Both the position numbers and the translations under genes were made by a program. Below the pieces are notes generated by a model. That model ran no database searches, was not told where the DNA came from, and worked only from the letters and a program-made list of their open reading frames with translations. This document shows, in pieces, positions 26,550-36,021 of a stretch of DNA of 64,000 nt (positions within the stretch are counted from its first letter, which is position 1; each line of letters begins with the position of its first letter). Origin of the DNA: Hoeflea sp. YIM 152468 (GTDB taxonomy: Bacteria > Pseudomonadota > Alphaproteobacteria > Rhizobiales > Rhizobiaceae); the NCBI RefSeq assembly GCF_029210485.1, contig NZ_JARGET010000011.1:124001-188000 (forward strand), given 5' to 3'.

Positions 26550-28457
26550 ATGTCTTCAGGTGATTTGGTGAGCGATCCGGAAACCCATAGAAAACCCTAC
26601 TCGATTGGCCATGTGGCCAAGACAACGGGTGTTTCCGTTTCGACCTTGCGTTCCTGGGAAGGACTCGGGCTGCTGTCGCCACATAAGTCCAAGGGCGGAC
26701 ACCGGTCGTTTTCAGCCGCCGATGTCGAGCGTGTTTATCGAATTGACCTGTTGCGCCGCGTGGACGGACAAAGCCTCTCCAGTATTCGGCGGATGTTGGA
26801 AGGCAGCGATAATTCGGTTGCCGATCCGGTCGATAAGCCGGCCGTCGATCCCCACACTGTCGAGTTCAGGCAAATCGGTGGCCAGGTGCGCGCTATGCGT
26901 AAGGAAGCCGGACTCTCGCTGCGTGAACTGTCGGAGCTGACCAGCATCAACGCCTCGCACCTCAGCGTGTTCGAGCGCGGCACGGCTTTCCTGTCGCCGG
27001 CGCGGCTCAATGCGATTGCCGAGGTTTTCAAGCGGTCGCTCGGCGAGCTGCTTGGCGGCACCAGTACCGAACACATTCCTATCGTCCGCAAAGGCAGCGG
27101 CCGCATGGTTGGTACCTTCGGGCCCGGTGTTTCCATCGAGCAGATCACAGTCGCCGAGCGCCTGATGGATGTCGAAGTTTGGACCATCGGGCAGGGGCGT
27201 GAAAGCGACGGGTTCTATGCCCACGAGGGTGAGGAATTGATCTACCTGCTGGAAGGTGAGCTTGAGATCGCGCTGTCGGGCCGCGAACCTGTGATGTTGA
27301 CGAGCGGCGACAGCGCCTATTTCAGCAGCCGTATTGATCACCGGTGGAAGAATGTTGGTAATGGAGACGCTGTGGCGCTATGGGTCAATACCGATACCGC
27401 GCGTCTTGCATCCATGCAGTTCGAGAAGAGTGGGCGCCGGCTTGAATTGGGCTCGTCCCAAGGCACCGGCCTCGGCGAGGGCGCGCTCAACATCGAGCTA
27501 TCCACCGGCGCCCAGTCTTTTCGGGTGATCGAAACGCATACGGCCGGCCACCCGACACGCATTCTGGTGGAGCCGCTTGAAGGTTTGGACGGGGCCACGG
27601 TCAAGGAGAAGCAAAGTTCCTTTGAAGCGCGATACGACCATTTGCGTCCGCTGCTTTTGCAGGAGCCGCGTGGTCACGCGGGTTCCTTTGGCCTGGTGCC
27701 CGTCCCTTCCCAGACCGCCGATTTTGGCGCATTCTTCATCACCTCCTACGGCTATCCAGATTTGTGCGGCCATGCCGTGTTCGGCTATGCCAAGGCGCTT
27801 GCAGCCCTCGGGCGGCTCAAGTCGAAAACCAGTTTCAGCGTTGAAATGCCCGGAGCAACAGTCCAGGTCGAAATCAAGCCCGAAGATGGCCAGATTGATG
27901 TCATCCTGCCGCGGTCCTCGGTCGTCACGCCGGAATTTGCTGTCGCCGTGGATGGCCGGGATGCCCGTCTGCAGATTGTTGATAGCGGCATTTTGTATGC
28001 GATCGTCGAGGCGGCCGATCTCGGGCTCGATCTGCAGTCGAGCTCGGCTGATGAAATTCTCGTCACGGCCCGTCTGGTCCGCGACGCAATTACAGCGCTG
28101 AACCGGGCTGATGAGCTGGCATTTGACTCGGTGCTGGTCTGCCAACCGCTTGCTTCAGGCCAGGAGCGCATGTTTCTGGCGATCGATGCCCACCGGTTCG
28201 ACCGATCTCCCGGTGTCACCGCGGTGGCTGCGCGGATGGCGCAATATGTGGCGCAGGGCCGGTTCGAGCCGGACACCGTTCTCCAGGCCGAGAGTATCTT
28301 TGGTGGCCGGCTGATGGGCCGGGTCACCTCAGTTGTCGAGACGTCGGACGGACGTCTTGCAGTCGTTCCGAAAATTTCGGGGCGGGCGCATCTCAACGGT
28401 ATTTCCACGCTCATCGTCGAGCCGGATGATCCAATGAAGCGCGGTTTTCTTGTCTAA
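26550..28457 (+). CDS. Chimeric regulator: MerR HTH + XRE HTH + cupin + degenerate proline-racemase domain
   Basis: A single 635-residue protein with four modules. Residues 16-84 are a MerR winged helix (YSIGHVAKTTGVSVSTLRSWE, partly quoted: IGHVAKTTGVSVSTLRSWE). Residues 105-168 are an XRE/HTH_3 domain (LSLRELSELTSINASHLSVF). Residues 195-285 are a cupin (HEGEELIYLLEGELEI, DHRWKNVGNGD). Residues 323-635 are a complete proline-racemase fold with EPRGHAG and the first catalytic cysteine C406 in PDLCGHAVFG. The second site, normally DRSPCGTGT, is DRSPGVTAV (551-559), so the second cysteine is Gly555 and the carboxylate-binding loop is altered. It is the first gene of a catabolic operon with two intact racemase-family enzymes. 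I infer a ligand-sensing transcription factor. XRE-cupin regulators are well known; this four-part fusion I have not seen described. Confidence 0.88.
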   Translation: MSSGDLVSDPETHRKPYSIGHVAKTTGVSVSTLRSWEGLGLLSPHKSKGGHRSFSAADVERVYRIDLLRRVDGQSLSSIRRMLEGSDNSVADPVDKPAVDPHTVEFRQIGGQVRAMRKEAGLSLRELSELTSINASHLSVFERGTAFLSPARLNAIAEVFKRSLGELLGGTSTEHIPIVRKGSGRMVGTFGPGVSIEQITVAERLMDVEVWTIGQGRESDGFYAHEGEELIYLLEGELEIALSGREPVMLTSGDSAYFSSRIDHRWKNVGNGDAVALWVNTDTARLASMQFEKSGRRLELGSSQGTGLGEGALNIELSTGAQSFRVIETHTAGHPTRILVEPLEGLDGATVKEKQSSFEARYDHLRPLLLQEPRGHAGSFGLVPVPSQTADFGAFFITSYGYPDLCGHAVFGYAKALAALGRLKSKTSFSVEMPGATVQVEIKPEDGQIDVILPRSSVVTPEFAVAVDGRDARLQIVDSGILYAIVEAADLGLDLQSSSADEILVTARLVRDAITALNRADELAFDSVLVCQPLASGQERMFLAIDAHRFDRSPGVTAVAARMAQYVAQGRFEPDTVLQAESIFGGRLMGRVTSVVETSDGRLAVVPKISGRAHLNGISTLIVEPDDPMKRGFLV

Positions 28458-28486
28458 ACTCGTCAGAAATCCAGAAGGGATAATAA

Positions 28487-29329
28487 ATGAAATTTTCTTT
28501 CATGAACAAGCTGGCATCCGCCTTAGCGGCCGTCATGCTGATGACAGCCTCACTGGTTCAGCCCGCAGCCGCGACTGATCCCAATCTCGTTCTCGACCGC
28601 ATCCGCGACAGTGGCGAACTGCGCGTTCCGGTGATGATCGGCGAGGAGCCCGGTTATATTCGCGACCGCGACAGCGGTGAATGGGGCGGCTTCTACATGG
28701 AGTGGGCCAACGATATCGCCAAACTTCTCGGCGTGAAGGCCGTACCGGTCGAAACCACCTGGGGCAATCTTGCCGCAGATTTCCAGGCCAAGAAGATCGA
28801 CATTGCCTTTGGTCTCAACCCCAACCCCAAGCGTGGCCTGGTTGTCGATTACCTCTCCGTCCCGCTTTTCACGGATGCATGGGCAATTGTCGCCAAGCCC
28901 GGCTTCGATAAAAAGAACTGGGCTGATCTCAATGATGCCTCGGTCAGCCTTGTCGTGCAGAAGGGTGGCACCATGCAAGTTGTTGCCGAAGCTCTGACCC
29001 CGAAGGCCAACATCGTTGTTGTCGAAGACCGTCCGCTGGGCGTGCTCGAAATGCAGGCAGGCCGCGTCGACGCGATGGTTCTGGCTATCTTCGACGCAGT
29101 TCAGGTTGCCAAGCAGATTAATGGCGAGATCATTCTCCCAGCTCCAATGCTGCTCAATCCAGCGACTATCGGTTACGCTCGTGAAGAGGGCAACGAAGGA
29201 TATGAAAACTGGCTGACCAACTGGGTCAACCAGCAGCGCGCACTCGGTCTGGCCCAGGGCAAGCTGCACAAGTCCTTTGAAGCGCACGGCATCGATCTCT
29301 CGATCCTGCCGCCAGAGTTCAGCTTCTGA
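28487..29329 (+). CDS. Amino-acid ABC transporter substrate-binding protein (SBP family 3)
   Basis: A 280-residue periplasmic protein with a signal peptide (cleavage after PAAA) and the family 3 pattern: LDRIRDSGELRVPVMIGEEPGYI, GGFYMEWANDIAKLLG, and DIAFGLNPNPKRGLVVDYLSVPLF (partly quoted). Family members bind polar or imino amino acids. It follows the chimeric regulator by 29 bases and precedes its permease and ATPase genes. By context it should bring in the substrate of the catabolic operon, perhaps a proline derivative (inference). Confidence 0.88.
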   Translation: MKFSFMNKLASALAAVMLMTASLVQPAAATDPNLVLDRIRDSGELRVPVMIGEEPGYIRDRDSGEWGGFYMEWANDIAKLLGVKAVPVETTWGNLAADFQAKKIDIAFGLNPNPKRGLVVDYLSVPLFTDAWAIVAKPGFDKKNWADLNDASVSLVVQKGGTMQVVAEALTPKANIVVVEDRPLGVLEMQAGRVDAMVLAIFDAVQVAKQINGEIILPAPMLLNPATIGYAREEGNEGYENWLTNWVNQQRALGLAQGKLHKSFEAHGIDLSILPPEFSF

Positions 29330-29398
29330 TCACGCTTTCCGCCGGGGGCATTGATTGTCCCCGGCGGCCCTCAAACAAACCATGCCAGGAGTCATCCC

Positions 29399-30046
29399 GT
29401 GTTTGACTGGTCGATTATAACCCAAAATGCAGATCTCATTCTGAAGGGGCTCTGGATCACGCTCTACTATACGGTGGTCACCACGGTTCTGGGCCTGGCG
29501 ATGGGACTCCTCGTCGCACTGGCTCAACTGACGCGCATCACTGCGATAAGCTGGGCCGGGCGATTGTTTGTGGAATTCTTCCGCAACGTACCGCTTCTGG
29601 TATGGCTTCTGTGGAGCTACTACGCACTCCCGATATTCCTCGACATCAACATCTCCAAGCAACTGGCAGGAATCATGGCACTTAGCCTTTACGGTGCGGG
29701 CTATTACGCAGAAATCCTGCGTGCCGGGATTCAGACGCTTGATGCAGGGCAAACCGACGCTGCGCGGGCGCTAGGCATGTCGACCGGCCAAGCCATGCGC
29801 AGGATAATCCTGCCGCAGGCGTTCCGTCGAATGATCCCGCCGCTGGCTGGGCAGACCATCATTCAAATGAAAAATACCACTTTGCTATCCGTTCTGACGG
29901 TGCCGGACCTGCTTTATCAGGCAGGCTACATCGCCTCGTTCACCTATCGGCCGATGGAAGTTTACACCGCGATTGGGGTGGTCTTCCTCATCATCCTGAT
30001 ACCGTCGAACTATTTGGCTCGCAAGCTGGAGACACACAACCGATGA
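29399..30046 (+). CDS. Amino-acid ABC transporter permease (HisM/GlnP family)
   Basis: A 215-residue permease with five to six helices and the EAA motif [28 protein letters not shown] (partly quoted: [17 protein letters not shown]). I choose the GTG at 29399, with aggag ten bases upstream; the longer frame from a TTG at 29351 adds residues not typical of the family. The N-terminus [17 protein letters not shown] is standard. It overlaps the ATPase gene by four bases. A single permease implies a homodimeric channel. Confidence 0.88.
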   Translation: MFDWSIITQNADLILKGLWITLYYTVVTTVLGLAMGLLVALAQLTRITAISWAGRLFVEFFRNVPLLVWLLWSYYALPIFLDINISKQLAGIMALSLYGAGYYAEILRAGIQTLDAGQTDAARALGMSTGQAMRRIILPQAFRRMIPPLAGQTIIQMKNTTLLSVLTVPDLLYQAGYIASFTYRPMEVYTAIGVVFLIILIPSNYLARKLETHNR

Positions 30047-30867
30047 ACACGCCAGATACCTCCCGCGAAAATCCGCTGGTCTCGATCCGCGGCCTGTCAA
30101 AAGCCTACGCCGCTCACACTGTCCTGCGTGAAATCGATCTTGATGTGCACGAGGGTGAAGTTGTGGCTCTTCTTGGCTCAAGCGGATCGGGCAAAACAAC
30201 GCTGCTCCGCTGCGTGAACCTGCTTGAGAAGCCTGATCGCGGTCGCATCGAGATTTCCGGTCAGGCCATCTTCAACCAGTCCGCCGGCGGTGACGACAAG
30301 GCGGGCATCAAGCAAAAGCAGGTCAATACGCTGCGCAGCCGCGTTGGTATGGTGTTCCAGCACTTCAATCTGTTCCCGCACATGACTGTGCTGGGTAATG
30401 TGATGGAGGGGCCACGCATCGTGCTCAAGGAGGACGGTGCCATCAACCGCAAGCGGGCGATGGAATATCTCGAAAAGGTCGGCATGGCCGATTTTGCCGA
30501 CCGCATGCCGCACCGCCTTTCCGGTGGTCAGAAACAGCGTGTCTCGATTGCCCGTGCACTTAACATGCGCCCCGAGGTGATGCTGTTTGATGAGCCGACA
30601 TCGGCGCTCGACCCGGAGCTGGTCGGCGAAGTTCTCAGCACCATGATCACGCTTGCCAAGGAAGGCATGACGATGCTCGTGGTCACCCACGAACTCGGCT
30701 TCGCCCTCGAGGTGGCCGACCGCGTGGTGTTTCTCGACCAGGGCACCATCGAGGCGGAAGGTCCGCCCGCAGACGTGCTTCTGCACCCCACCAACGAACG
30801 GGTCCAATCGTTCGTAAATCGTTTCCATGCGACCGCGGAGCTCATGCGTCCGTTGCTGCAGGACTAA
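30043..30867 (+). CDS. Amino-acid ABC transporter ATP-binding protein (GlnQ/HisP family)
   Basis: A 274-residue ATPase with Walker [11 protein letters not shown]-loop [13 protein letters not shown], signature LSGGQKQR, Walker [15 protein letters not shown] and the H-switch VVTHELGFA. The [11 protein letters not shown] motif is diagnostic of polar amino-acid importers. It has a small insertion after GQAIFNQ ([13 protein letters not shown]). It completes the SBP-permease-ATPase set in the catabolic operon. Confidence 0.92.
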   Translation: MNTPDTSRENPLVSIRGLSKAYAAHTVLREIDLDVHEGEVVALLGSSGSGKTTLLRCVNLLEKPDRGRIEISGQAIFNQSAGGDDKAGIKQKQVNTLRSRVGMVFQHFNLFPHMTVLGNVMEGPRIVLKEDGAINRKRAMEYLEKVGMADFADRMPHRLSGGQKQRVSIARALNMRPEVMLFDEPTSALDPELVGEVLSTMITLAKEGMTMLVVTHELGFALEVADRVVFLDQGTIEAEGPPADVLLHPTNERVQSFVNRFHATAELMRPLLQD

Positions 30868-30891
30868 CCCGAAATAACCAGCGAGTATCAA

Positions 30892-31800
30892 ATGTCAAAG
30901 ACTGATTGGAAGGGCATTCACAGTGTCCTCGTGACCCCGTTCGCCCAGGATGGAAGCATCGATTTCAAGCGTTTCGCCGAACTGTCGGAAGTCAATATCG
31001 CCAATGGCGCCAACGGCCTTGTGGTTTGCGGCAGCACCGGTGAATTCTACACAATGACGGTGCAGGAACGCATCGATCTGTTCGAGGCCACCGTCAAGGC
31101 GTCAAACGGCCGGGTGCCGGTGATTGCCGGTGTGTCGGATCTACGCACCAAGGTTGTTGAAGAACTCTGCGCAGCTGCCAAGGCCGCAGGCTGTGACGGT
31201 ATCCTGGCGCTGCCGCCGATCTACGCCAAGCCCGACCTGCGCGAGACCGCCCAGTTCTACCGCCGCATCGCCGCGGTCACCGATCTGCCGCTGATGCTCT
31301 ACAACAGCCCGGCGCGGATGGGCGTGAACCTGACCCCGGATTTCGTCGCCAGCCTTGCCGACATCCCCAATGTGGTGGCGATCAAGGATTCCTCGGCCGA
31401 TATCCAGCAGATCACTGAGCTTTGCGCCAAGGTCAAGGACAAGCTCGCCGTCTTTGTTGGCTACGAAACCATGATCCGCTCGACGCTCCCAGTCGGCTGC
31501 TCCGGTGTTGTCGCCATGGCTCATCAGCTCTCCGGCAAACTGGTCCGCAGCTATTACGATGCCTGCCAGCACGGCGACACCGCCATGGCCGACAAGCTCG
31601 AACCTGCGCTGTTTGACATCTACCGCTGCTTCAAGGCCGGCAGCTTCTATGCTGGCATCAAGGCAGTGATGAACGAACTCGACCAGCCGGTCGGCATTCC
31701 GCGCGAACCGCTTCTGCCTTTCTCCGATCAGCAGCAGGCCACGGTCCGCTCGATCCTGGAAACCGGAAAAGTACGCGAAACCATCAAGCAGGCAGGATGA
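30892..31800 (+). CDS. DapA-family aldolase/deaminase (class I Schiff-base enzyme)
   Basis: A 302-residue TIM-barrel protein of the dihydrodipicolinate synthase/N-acetylneuraminate lyase family. The Schiff-base lysine is K165 in VVAIKDSS and the catalytic tyrosine Y137 in LMLYNSP. GSTGEF (48-52 region) is the usual substrate-carboxylate motif. In hydroxyproline operons a DapA-family enzyme deaminates and dehydrates 1-pyrroline-4-hydroxy-2-carboxylate to 2-oxoglutarate semialdehyde. That is the best context-based guess, but other 2-oxo-acid lyase functions are possible. Confidence 0.85.
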   Translation: MSKTDWKGIHSVLVTPFAQDGSIDFKRFAELSEVNIANGANGLVVCGSTGEFYTMTVQERIDLFEATVKASNGRVPVIAGVSDLRTKVVEELCAAAKAAGCDGILALPPIYAKPDLRETAQFYRRIAAVTDLPLMLYNSPARMGVNLTPDFVASLADIPNVVAIKDSSADIQQITELCAKVKDKLAVFVGYETMIRSTLPVGCSGVVAMAHQLSGKLVRSYYDACQHGDTAMADKLEPALFDIYRCFKAGSFYAGIKAVMNELDQPVGIPREPLLPFSDQQQATVRSILETGKVRETIKQAG

Positions 31801-31803
31801 ATC

Positions 31804-32811
31804 ATGCAAAGCACACGCATTATCCAGGGTATTGATTCCCACACCGCAGGCTGCCCGCTGCGGCTGATCACCTCTGGTTTTGGCCCGATCCGTGGCAAGA
31901 CCATGGTGGAAAAGCGGGCCGACCTGATGTCACGCGATTGGCTGCGCCAACTGGTGCTGTTCGAGCCCCGCGGCAGTTTCAACATGCCCGCAGCCGTCCT
32001 CACCGAAGCCTGTTCGGAAGACGCGGACATCGGCATGCTCATTCTCGAGCCCGACACCTATCCGCCGATGTGCGGCCACTGTGCAATGGCGGTTGCCACA
32101 ATTGCGGTGGAAGCGGGTTACATTGATGCGGTCGAAGGCGAAACGCTTGTGCGGCTTGATACCCCCGCAGGCGTGGTGCCTGCCCGGGTCAAGGTCGAGG
32201 GCGGACGTGCCGTCTCGGTGACATTGGAAATGCCGTCGAGTTTTCTCTACCGCGAAAACATCCTCGTCGACACACCGAGCTTCGGCAAGGTGCGCGCTGA
32301 CATCGCCTTTGGCGGCGATTTCTATCTGATCGTCAAGGCCAGCGATCTGGGCCTCAAGATCCACCCCGATCAGGCCTGGCAGATCGTCTCTGCTGCCGCC
32401 GAGCTGCGCGTCGGGCTCAAGGATCATCCGGTCCAGCATCCGACCATGGCCCATGTCAACGAGATCTACCAGATCGAGATCGTCCAGGACGGCGATGGCG
32501 AAACCACCGATGGCAAGAATGCCGTCGTCTGTCCGCCGACGGTGATCGACCGGTCGCCGTGCGGCACCGGCACTGCCTCGCGCATGGCGATGTTGGCGGC
32601 CAAGGGCGAACTCAAGCCGGGCGACAGCTTCCGCCACGCCGGCATTCTCGACACGGTCTTCACAGGCAATATCACCGGCGCCACGACGGTGGGCGACATT
32701 GCCGCTATCGCTTGCACGGTAACCGGTTCGGCCTACTTGACCGGGACTTTTAACTTCTTCCTCGATCCCAACGATCCGTTCCCTGCCGGGTTCCGGCTCA
32801 CGGGCGTCTGA
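31804..32811 (+). CDS. Proline racemase/4-hydroxyproline epimerase-family enzyme (first of two)
   Basis: A 335-residue proline-racemase fold. Both catalytic cysteines are present: C90 in PPMCGHCAM and C253 in DRSPCGTGTASR, so it is a two-base racemase/epimerase type rather than a one-Cys trans-3-hydroxyproline dehydratase. The N-terminus IDSHTAGCPLRLITSGF is standard. It lies three bases after the DapA-family gene. The likely reaction is inversion at C2 of a proline derivative; the exact substrate cannot be read from the sequence. Confidence 0.88.
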   Translation: MQSTRIIQGIDSHTAGCPLRLITSGFGPIRGKTMVEKRADLMSRDWLRQLVLFEPRGSFNMPAAVLTEACSEDADIGMLILEPDTYPPMCGHCAMAVATIAVEAGYIDAVEGETLVRLDTPAGVVPARVKVEGGRAVSVTLEMPSSFLYRENILVDTPSFGKVRADIAFGGDFYLIVKASDLGLKIHPDQAWQIVSAAAELRVGLKDHPVQHPTMAHVNEIYQIEIVQDGDGETTDGKNAVVCPPTVIDRSPCGTGTASRMAMLAAKGELKPGDSFRHAGILDTVFTGNITGATTVGDIAAIACTVTGSAYLTGTFNFFLDPNDPFPAGFRLTGV

Positions 32812-32832
32812 TCGAGCAATCCGGAGACAATC

Positions 32833-34308
32833 ATGACCAGCGATTTCAATCCCGACAGCATCACCCTCGTCGCCGCACATCTGATTGACGGCAAACGTGT
32901 GGAATTGGGCGAAGCCCTTGCGGTCTTCCGTCCCTCTGATGGCGCTGAAACGGCGCCGCTGCCGATGGCCGATGAAACCATCATCGATCGTGCCGTCACT
33001 TCGGCGCACCGGGCATTCACCGAAAGCGGATGGCGTCAGGCCGCGCCGCTCGAGCGTGCTGAAGTGCTCAAACGCTGGGCTGATCTGATTGACCGTGACC
33101 GCGAACGCATCGGCCGGATCGAATCCGTATCCTCGACCCGGCCGATCGAAGACGTGCTTGGCCGCGATCTGGTTCGCGCCACCGGAGCCCTGCGCTATTT
33201 CGCAGAATGGGCCGACAAGGTCGAAGGCCAGTTGCTGGCCGGCAAGGCCGGCACTACGTCGATGGCGCGGCCCGAGCCCTATGGCGTGGTCGCCTCCATC
33301 GCGCCGTTCAATTTCCCCGCCATCAACGCGATCTGGAAATCGGCGCCGGCGCTCGCCGTCGGCAATGCGGTGGTGCTCAAGCCTTCGGAAATGACGCCAT
33401 ATTCGGCGCTGGCGATTGCCGAACTCGCCATCGAGGCGGGTCTGCCGGAAGGCCTGTTCAACATTGTCCAGGGCGCAGGCATCACCGGCTCGCTGCTGGT
33501 GCGTCACCCGCTGGTGCGCATGATCACGTTCACCGGCTCTTCCGCCACCGGCGCCAAGGTGATGGCCGATGCGGCAATGACCGGCACCAAGCCGCTGACG
33601 CTGGAACTCGGCGGCAAGTCACCGCAACTGGTGATGAAGGATGTGCGCGATCTTGATGCGGTGGCGACCAATATCGCCAACGGCTTCCTCGCCAATTCCG
33701 GTCAGGTCTGCACTGCCGGCACACGGCTGATCACGCCGGTCGGCATGCGCGACGAACTGCTTGAAAAGGTCATCGCAATTGCTGCCGGGCGCAGGGCAGG
33801 GCCAACCTGGCAGAATGGTAACACCCTGCCGCCGATCGTCTCGGAAAAGCAGGCGCGTCGCATCGATTCCATGCTGGCCGAAACCCTGAGTGATGGCGCC
33901 GAAGTTGTCACTGGCGGCGGTCGTGTTGCTGCCCAGAATGCTGGCGCCTATTACCAGCCGACAATTCTGCGCAATGTGCCCGAAACCTCGGTTGGCTTCC
34001 GCGAGGAATTCTTTGGCCCGGTTCTCTCCGTCTTTGAATATGAGGACGAGGAGGAGGGCATCGCCATGACCAACCATCCCTCCTATGCGCTCGCCGCCAG
34101 CATCTACACTGACGATTTGCACAAGGCGATGACCTTGCCGGATTGCATCGAGGCGGGAACCGTTTGGGTCAACGCCCATGGCCGGCAGCCCGATTATTCA
34201 ACACCGCAGGGCGGCTTCAACGGTTCCGGTTTCGGCAAGGAAATGGGCCGCAACGGTCTCGAAAGCTTCCTTCGTTTCAAGACTGTCTTTCTCAATCATG
34301 GCGAATAA
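32833..34308 (+). CDS. NAD(P)-dependent aldehyde dehydrogenase (first of two)
   Basis: A 491-residue ALDH. The catalytic cysteine is C293 in NSGQVCTAG and the general-base glutamate lies in LTLELGGKSP; the cofactor-binding region has FTGSSATGAKV. SSTRPIEDV shows a Ser-Thr run where many homologues have E-x-GKP, a small oddity. In hydroxyproline-type pathways an ALDH oxidises 2-oxoglutarate semialdehyde to 2-oxoglutarate. The end overlaps or nearly touches the GMC gene. Confidence 0.88.
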   Translation: MTSDFNPDSITLVAAHLIDGKRVELGEALAVFRPSDGAETAPLPMADETIIDRAVTSAHRAFTESGWRQAAPLERAEVLKRWADLIDRDRERIGRIESVSSTRPIEDVLGRDLVRATGALRYFAEWADKVEGQLLAGKAGTTSMARPEPYGVVASIAPFNFPAINAIWKSAPALAVGNAVVLKPSEMTPYSALAIAELAIEAGLPEGLFNIVQGAGITGSLLVRHPLVRMITFTGSSATGAKVMADAAMTGTKPLTLELGGKSPQLVMKDVRDLDAVATNIANGFLANSGQVCTAGTRLITPVGMRDELLEKVIAIAAGRRAGPTWQNGNTLPPIVSEKQARRIDSMLAETLSDGAEVVTGGGRVAAQNAGAYYQPTILRNVPETSVGFREEFFGPVLSVFEYEDEEEGIAMTNHPSYALAASIYTDDLHKAMTLPDCIEAGTVWVNAHGRQPDYSTPQGGFNGSGFGKEMGRNGLESFLRFKTVFLNHGE

Positions 34309-34309
34309 G

Positions 34310-36013
34310 ATGACCGCTGAGCATTTCGATTACATCGTTGTTGGCGGCGGTGCCGCCGGTGCCGTGCTCGCCAGCCGGCTGTCGGAAGAAACCCGCTTCA
34401 AGGTGGCGCTGATCGAGGCCGGCCCGGACATGGAGCCGGGAACCGAACCCGAAGACATTCTCGATGCCTACCCGATTGTTGCCTATTTCAACCGCTCCTA
34501 TCACTGGCAGAATGTGAAGGTTCATCTCGATGATCCGAAAACCCCCGATGCCGAAGCCCGCCGTTACGAGCAGGCCAAGGTGATCGGTGGCGGCACCTCG
34601 ATCAACGGACAGTTCGCGTTCCGCGGCCTGCCTTGGGATTATGAGGACTGGGCCGAGAACGGAGCGACAGGCTGGGACTGGAAGGGCGTTCTTCCCTACT
34701 TCAAGAAGCTTGAGACCGATCTCGATTACGGTGAAACCGAAGTCCATGGCGGTAGCGGACCCATGCCGATGCGGCGGGTACCGGAGAAGGACTGGTCGCC
34801 GCTCACCAAGGCCACCGCAAAAGTGCTCGACAAGCTCGGCGTCAAGAATATTCGCGACCACAATGGCTGCACCGATGACGGCTATTTCCCGATGACCGTC
34901 AACAACAATGTCGATGGCAAGCGGGTGTCGACAGCGCGGGCCTATCTGACCCGGGAAGTCCGCGATCGTCCGAACCTGACGATCATGGGTTCCACCGAAA
35001 TGCGCAGGATCCTGTTTGACGGCAACCGCGCCTGTGGCGTCGAGATCGAAGGCCCGCAGGGCACGCGCACGCTGGGTGCCGGAGAGGTGATTATTTCTGC
35101 CGGTGCGCTGCAATCGCCGGCAATCCTGATGCGCGCCGGGATCGGCCCCGCCGATCATCTTTCCGAAATGGGCATCGAAGTGCGTGCCGACCGCCACGGT
35201 GTCGGTCAGAACCTGCAGGATCACCCGATGGTGGCGCTTGCCGCTTACCTGCCGAAGAAATCCCGCCTGCCCAAGAGCATGCGCCGCCACATCCAGATGG
35301 GCTACCGCTACAGCTCCAAGCTGGCCAAAACGACCGCCGGCGACATGTTCGTGCTGGCGTCCAACCGCGCCGCCTGGCACCCGCTCGGTCGCCGTCTCGG
35401 CTCCATACTGGTGTGCGTCAACCGGCCCTATTCGACCGGCTATGTCCGCCTTGTCGACCGCGATCCGTCGACCGGCCCGTTTGTCAATTTCAGGCAGTTG
35501 TCAGACGAGCGCGATCTCAAACGGCTTGAGGACGGCATGCATCGCCTGTTCGGCATCGTCTCCGAACCGGAAATGACGGATGTGGTTGGCGAAGTGTTCC
35601 CGGCAACCTTCTCCGACCGGGTGCGCAAGCTCGGCGCTGTCAGCAAGCTCAACTGGTTCCTGACGCTGATCGCGGCGGGCATGATGGGCAGCGGTTCGCT
35701 TGCCCGCAAACTTATGATCGAAAAGGTGATCGTGCCCGATGTCGATGTGCAGGGATTGCGCAATTCGCCCAATCAGCTGCGTTCGTGGATCATCGACAAC
35801 ACCTGCGGAAGCTGGCACGCCAGCGGCACTTGCCGGATGGGCGACCGCAACGATCCGAACGCGGTTGTTGATCCTGATGGCAAGGTCATCGGCGTTGAAG
35901 GTCTCCGGGTGGTCGATGCCTCGATCATGCCGTCAGTGATCAGTGGCAACACTATGCTGACAACGGTGATGGCCGGCGAAAAGATCGCTGACACCATCAA
36001 GGCCGGAGCCTGA
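34310..36013 (+). CDS. GMC-family FAD-dependent oxidoreductase (choline-dehydrogenase-like)
   Basis: A 567-residue flavoprotein with the Rossmann motif DYIVVGGGAAGAVLASRLSE, the GMC signatures VIGGGTSINGQFAFRG and GALQSPAILMRAGIGP, and the C-terminal catalytic region SWHASGTCRMG plus SGNTMLTTVMAGEKIA. Members oxidise alcohol groups (choline, glucose, pyridoxine). I take the ATG at 34310, just after the ALDH stop; an in-frame ATG at 34298 would overlap it. A GMC enzyme stands here where hydroxyproline operons normally carry a D-amino-acid-oxidase-like enzyme, so the chemistry is probably different. Confidence 0.87.
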   Translation: MTAEHFDYIVVGGGAAGAVLASRLSEETRFKVALIEAGPDMEPGTEPEDILDAYPIVAYFNRSYHWQNVKVHLDDPKTPDAEARRYEQAKVIGGGTSINGQFAFRGLPWDYEDWAENGATGWDWKGVLPYFKKLETDLDYGETEVHGGSGPMPMRRVPEKDWSPLTKATAKVLDKLGVKNIRDHNGCTDDGYFPMTVNNNVDGKRVSTARAYLTREVRDRPNLTIMGSTEMRRILFDGNRACGVEIEGPQGTRTLGAGEVIISAGALQSPAILMRAGIGPADHLSEMGIEVRADRHGVGQNLQDHPMVALAAYLPKKSRLPKSMRRHIQMGYRYSSKLAKTTAGDMFVLASNRAAWHPLGRRLGSILVCVNRPYSTGYVRLVDRDPSTGPFVNFRQLSDERDLKRLEDGMHRLFGIVSEPEMTDVVGEVFPATFSDRVRKLGAVSKLNWFLTLIAAGMMGSGSLARKLMIEKVIVPDVDVQGLRNSPNQLRSWIIDNTCGSWHASGTCRMGDRNDPNAVVDPDGKVIGVEGLRVVDASIMPSVISGNTMLTTVMAGEKIADTIKAGA

Positions 36014-36021
36014 ACCACGCC

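Noticed and set aside
31930-33507. Long minus-strand open frame (525 codons) opposite the racemase and ALDH genes
   Set aside because: It is an antisense shadow: its product is rich in H, R, D and G without any domain, and the plus strand holds two clear enzymes.
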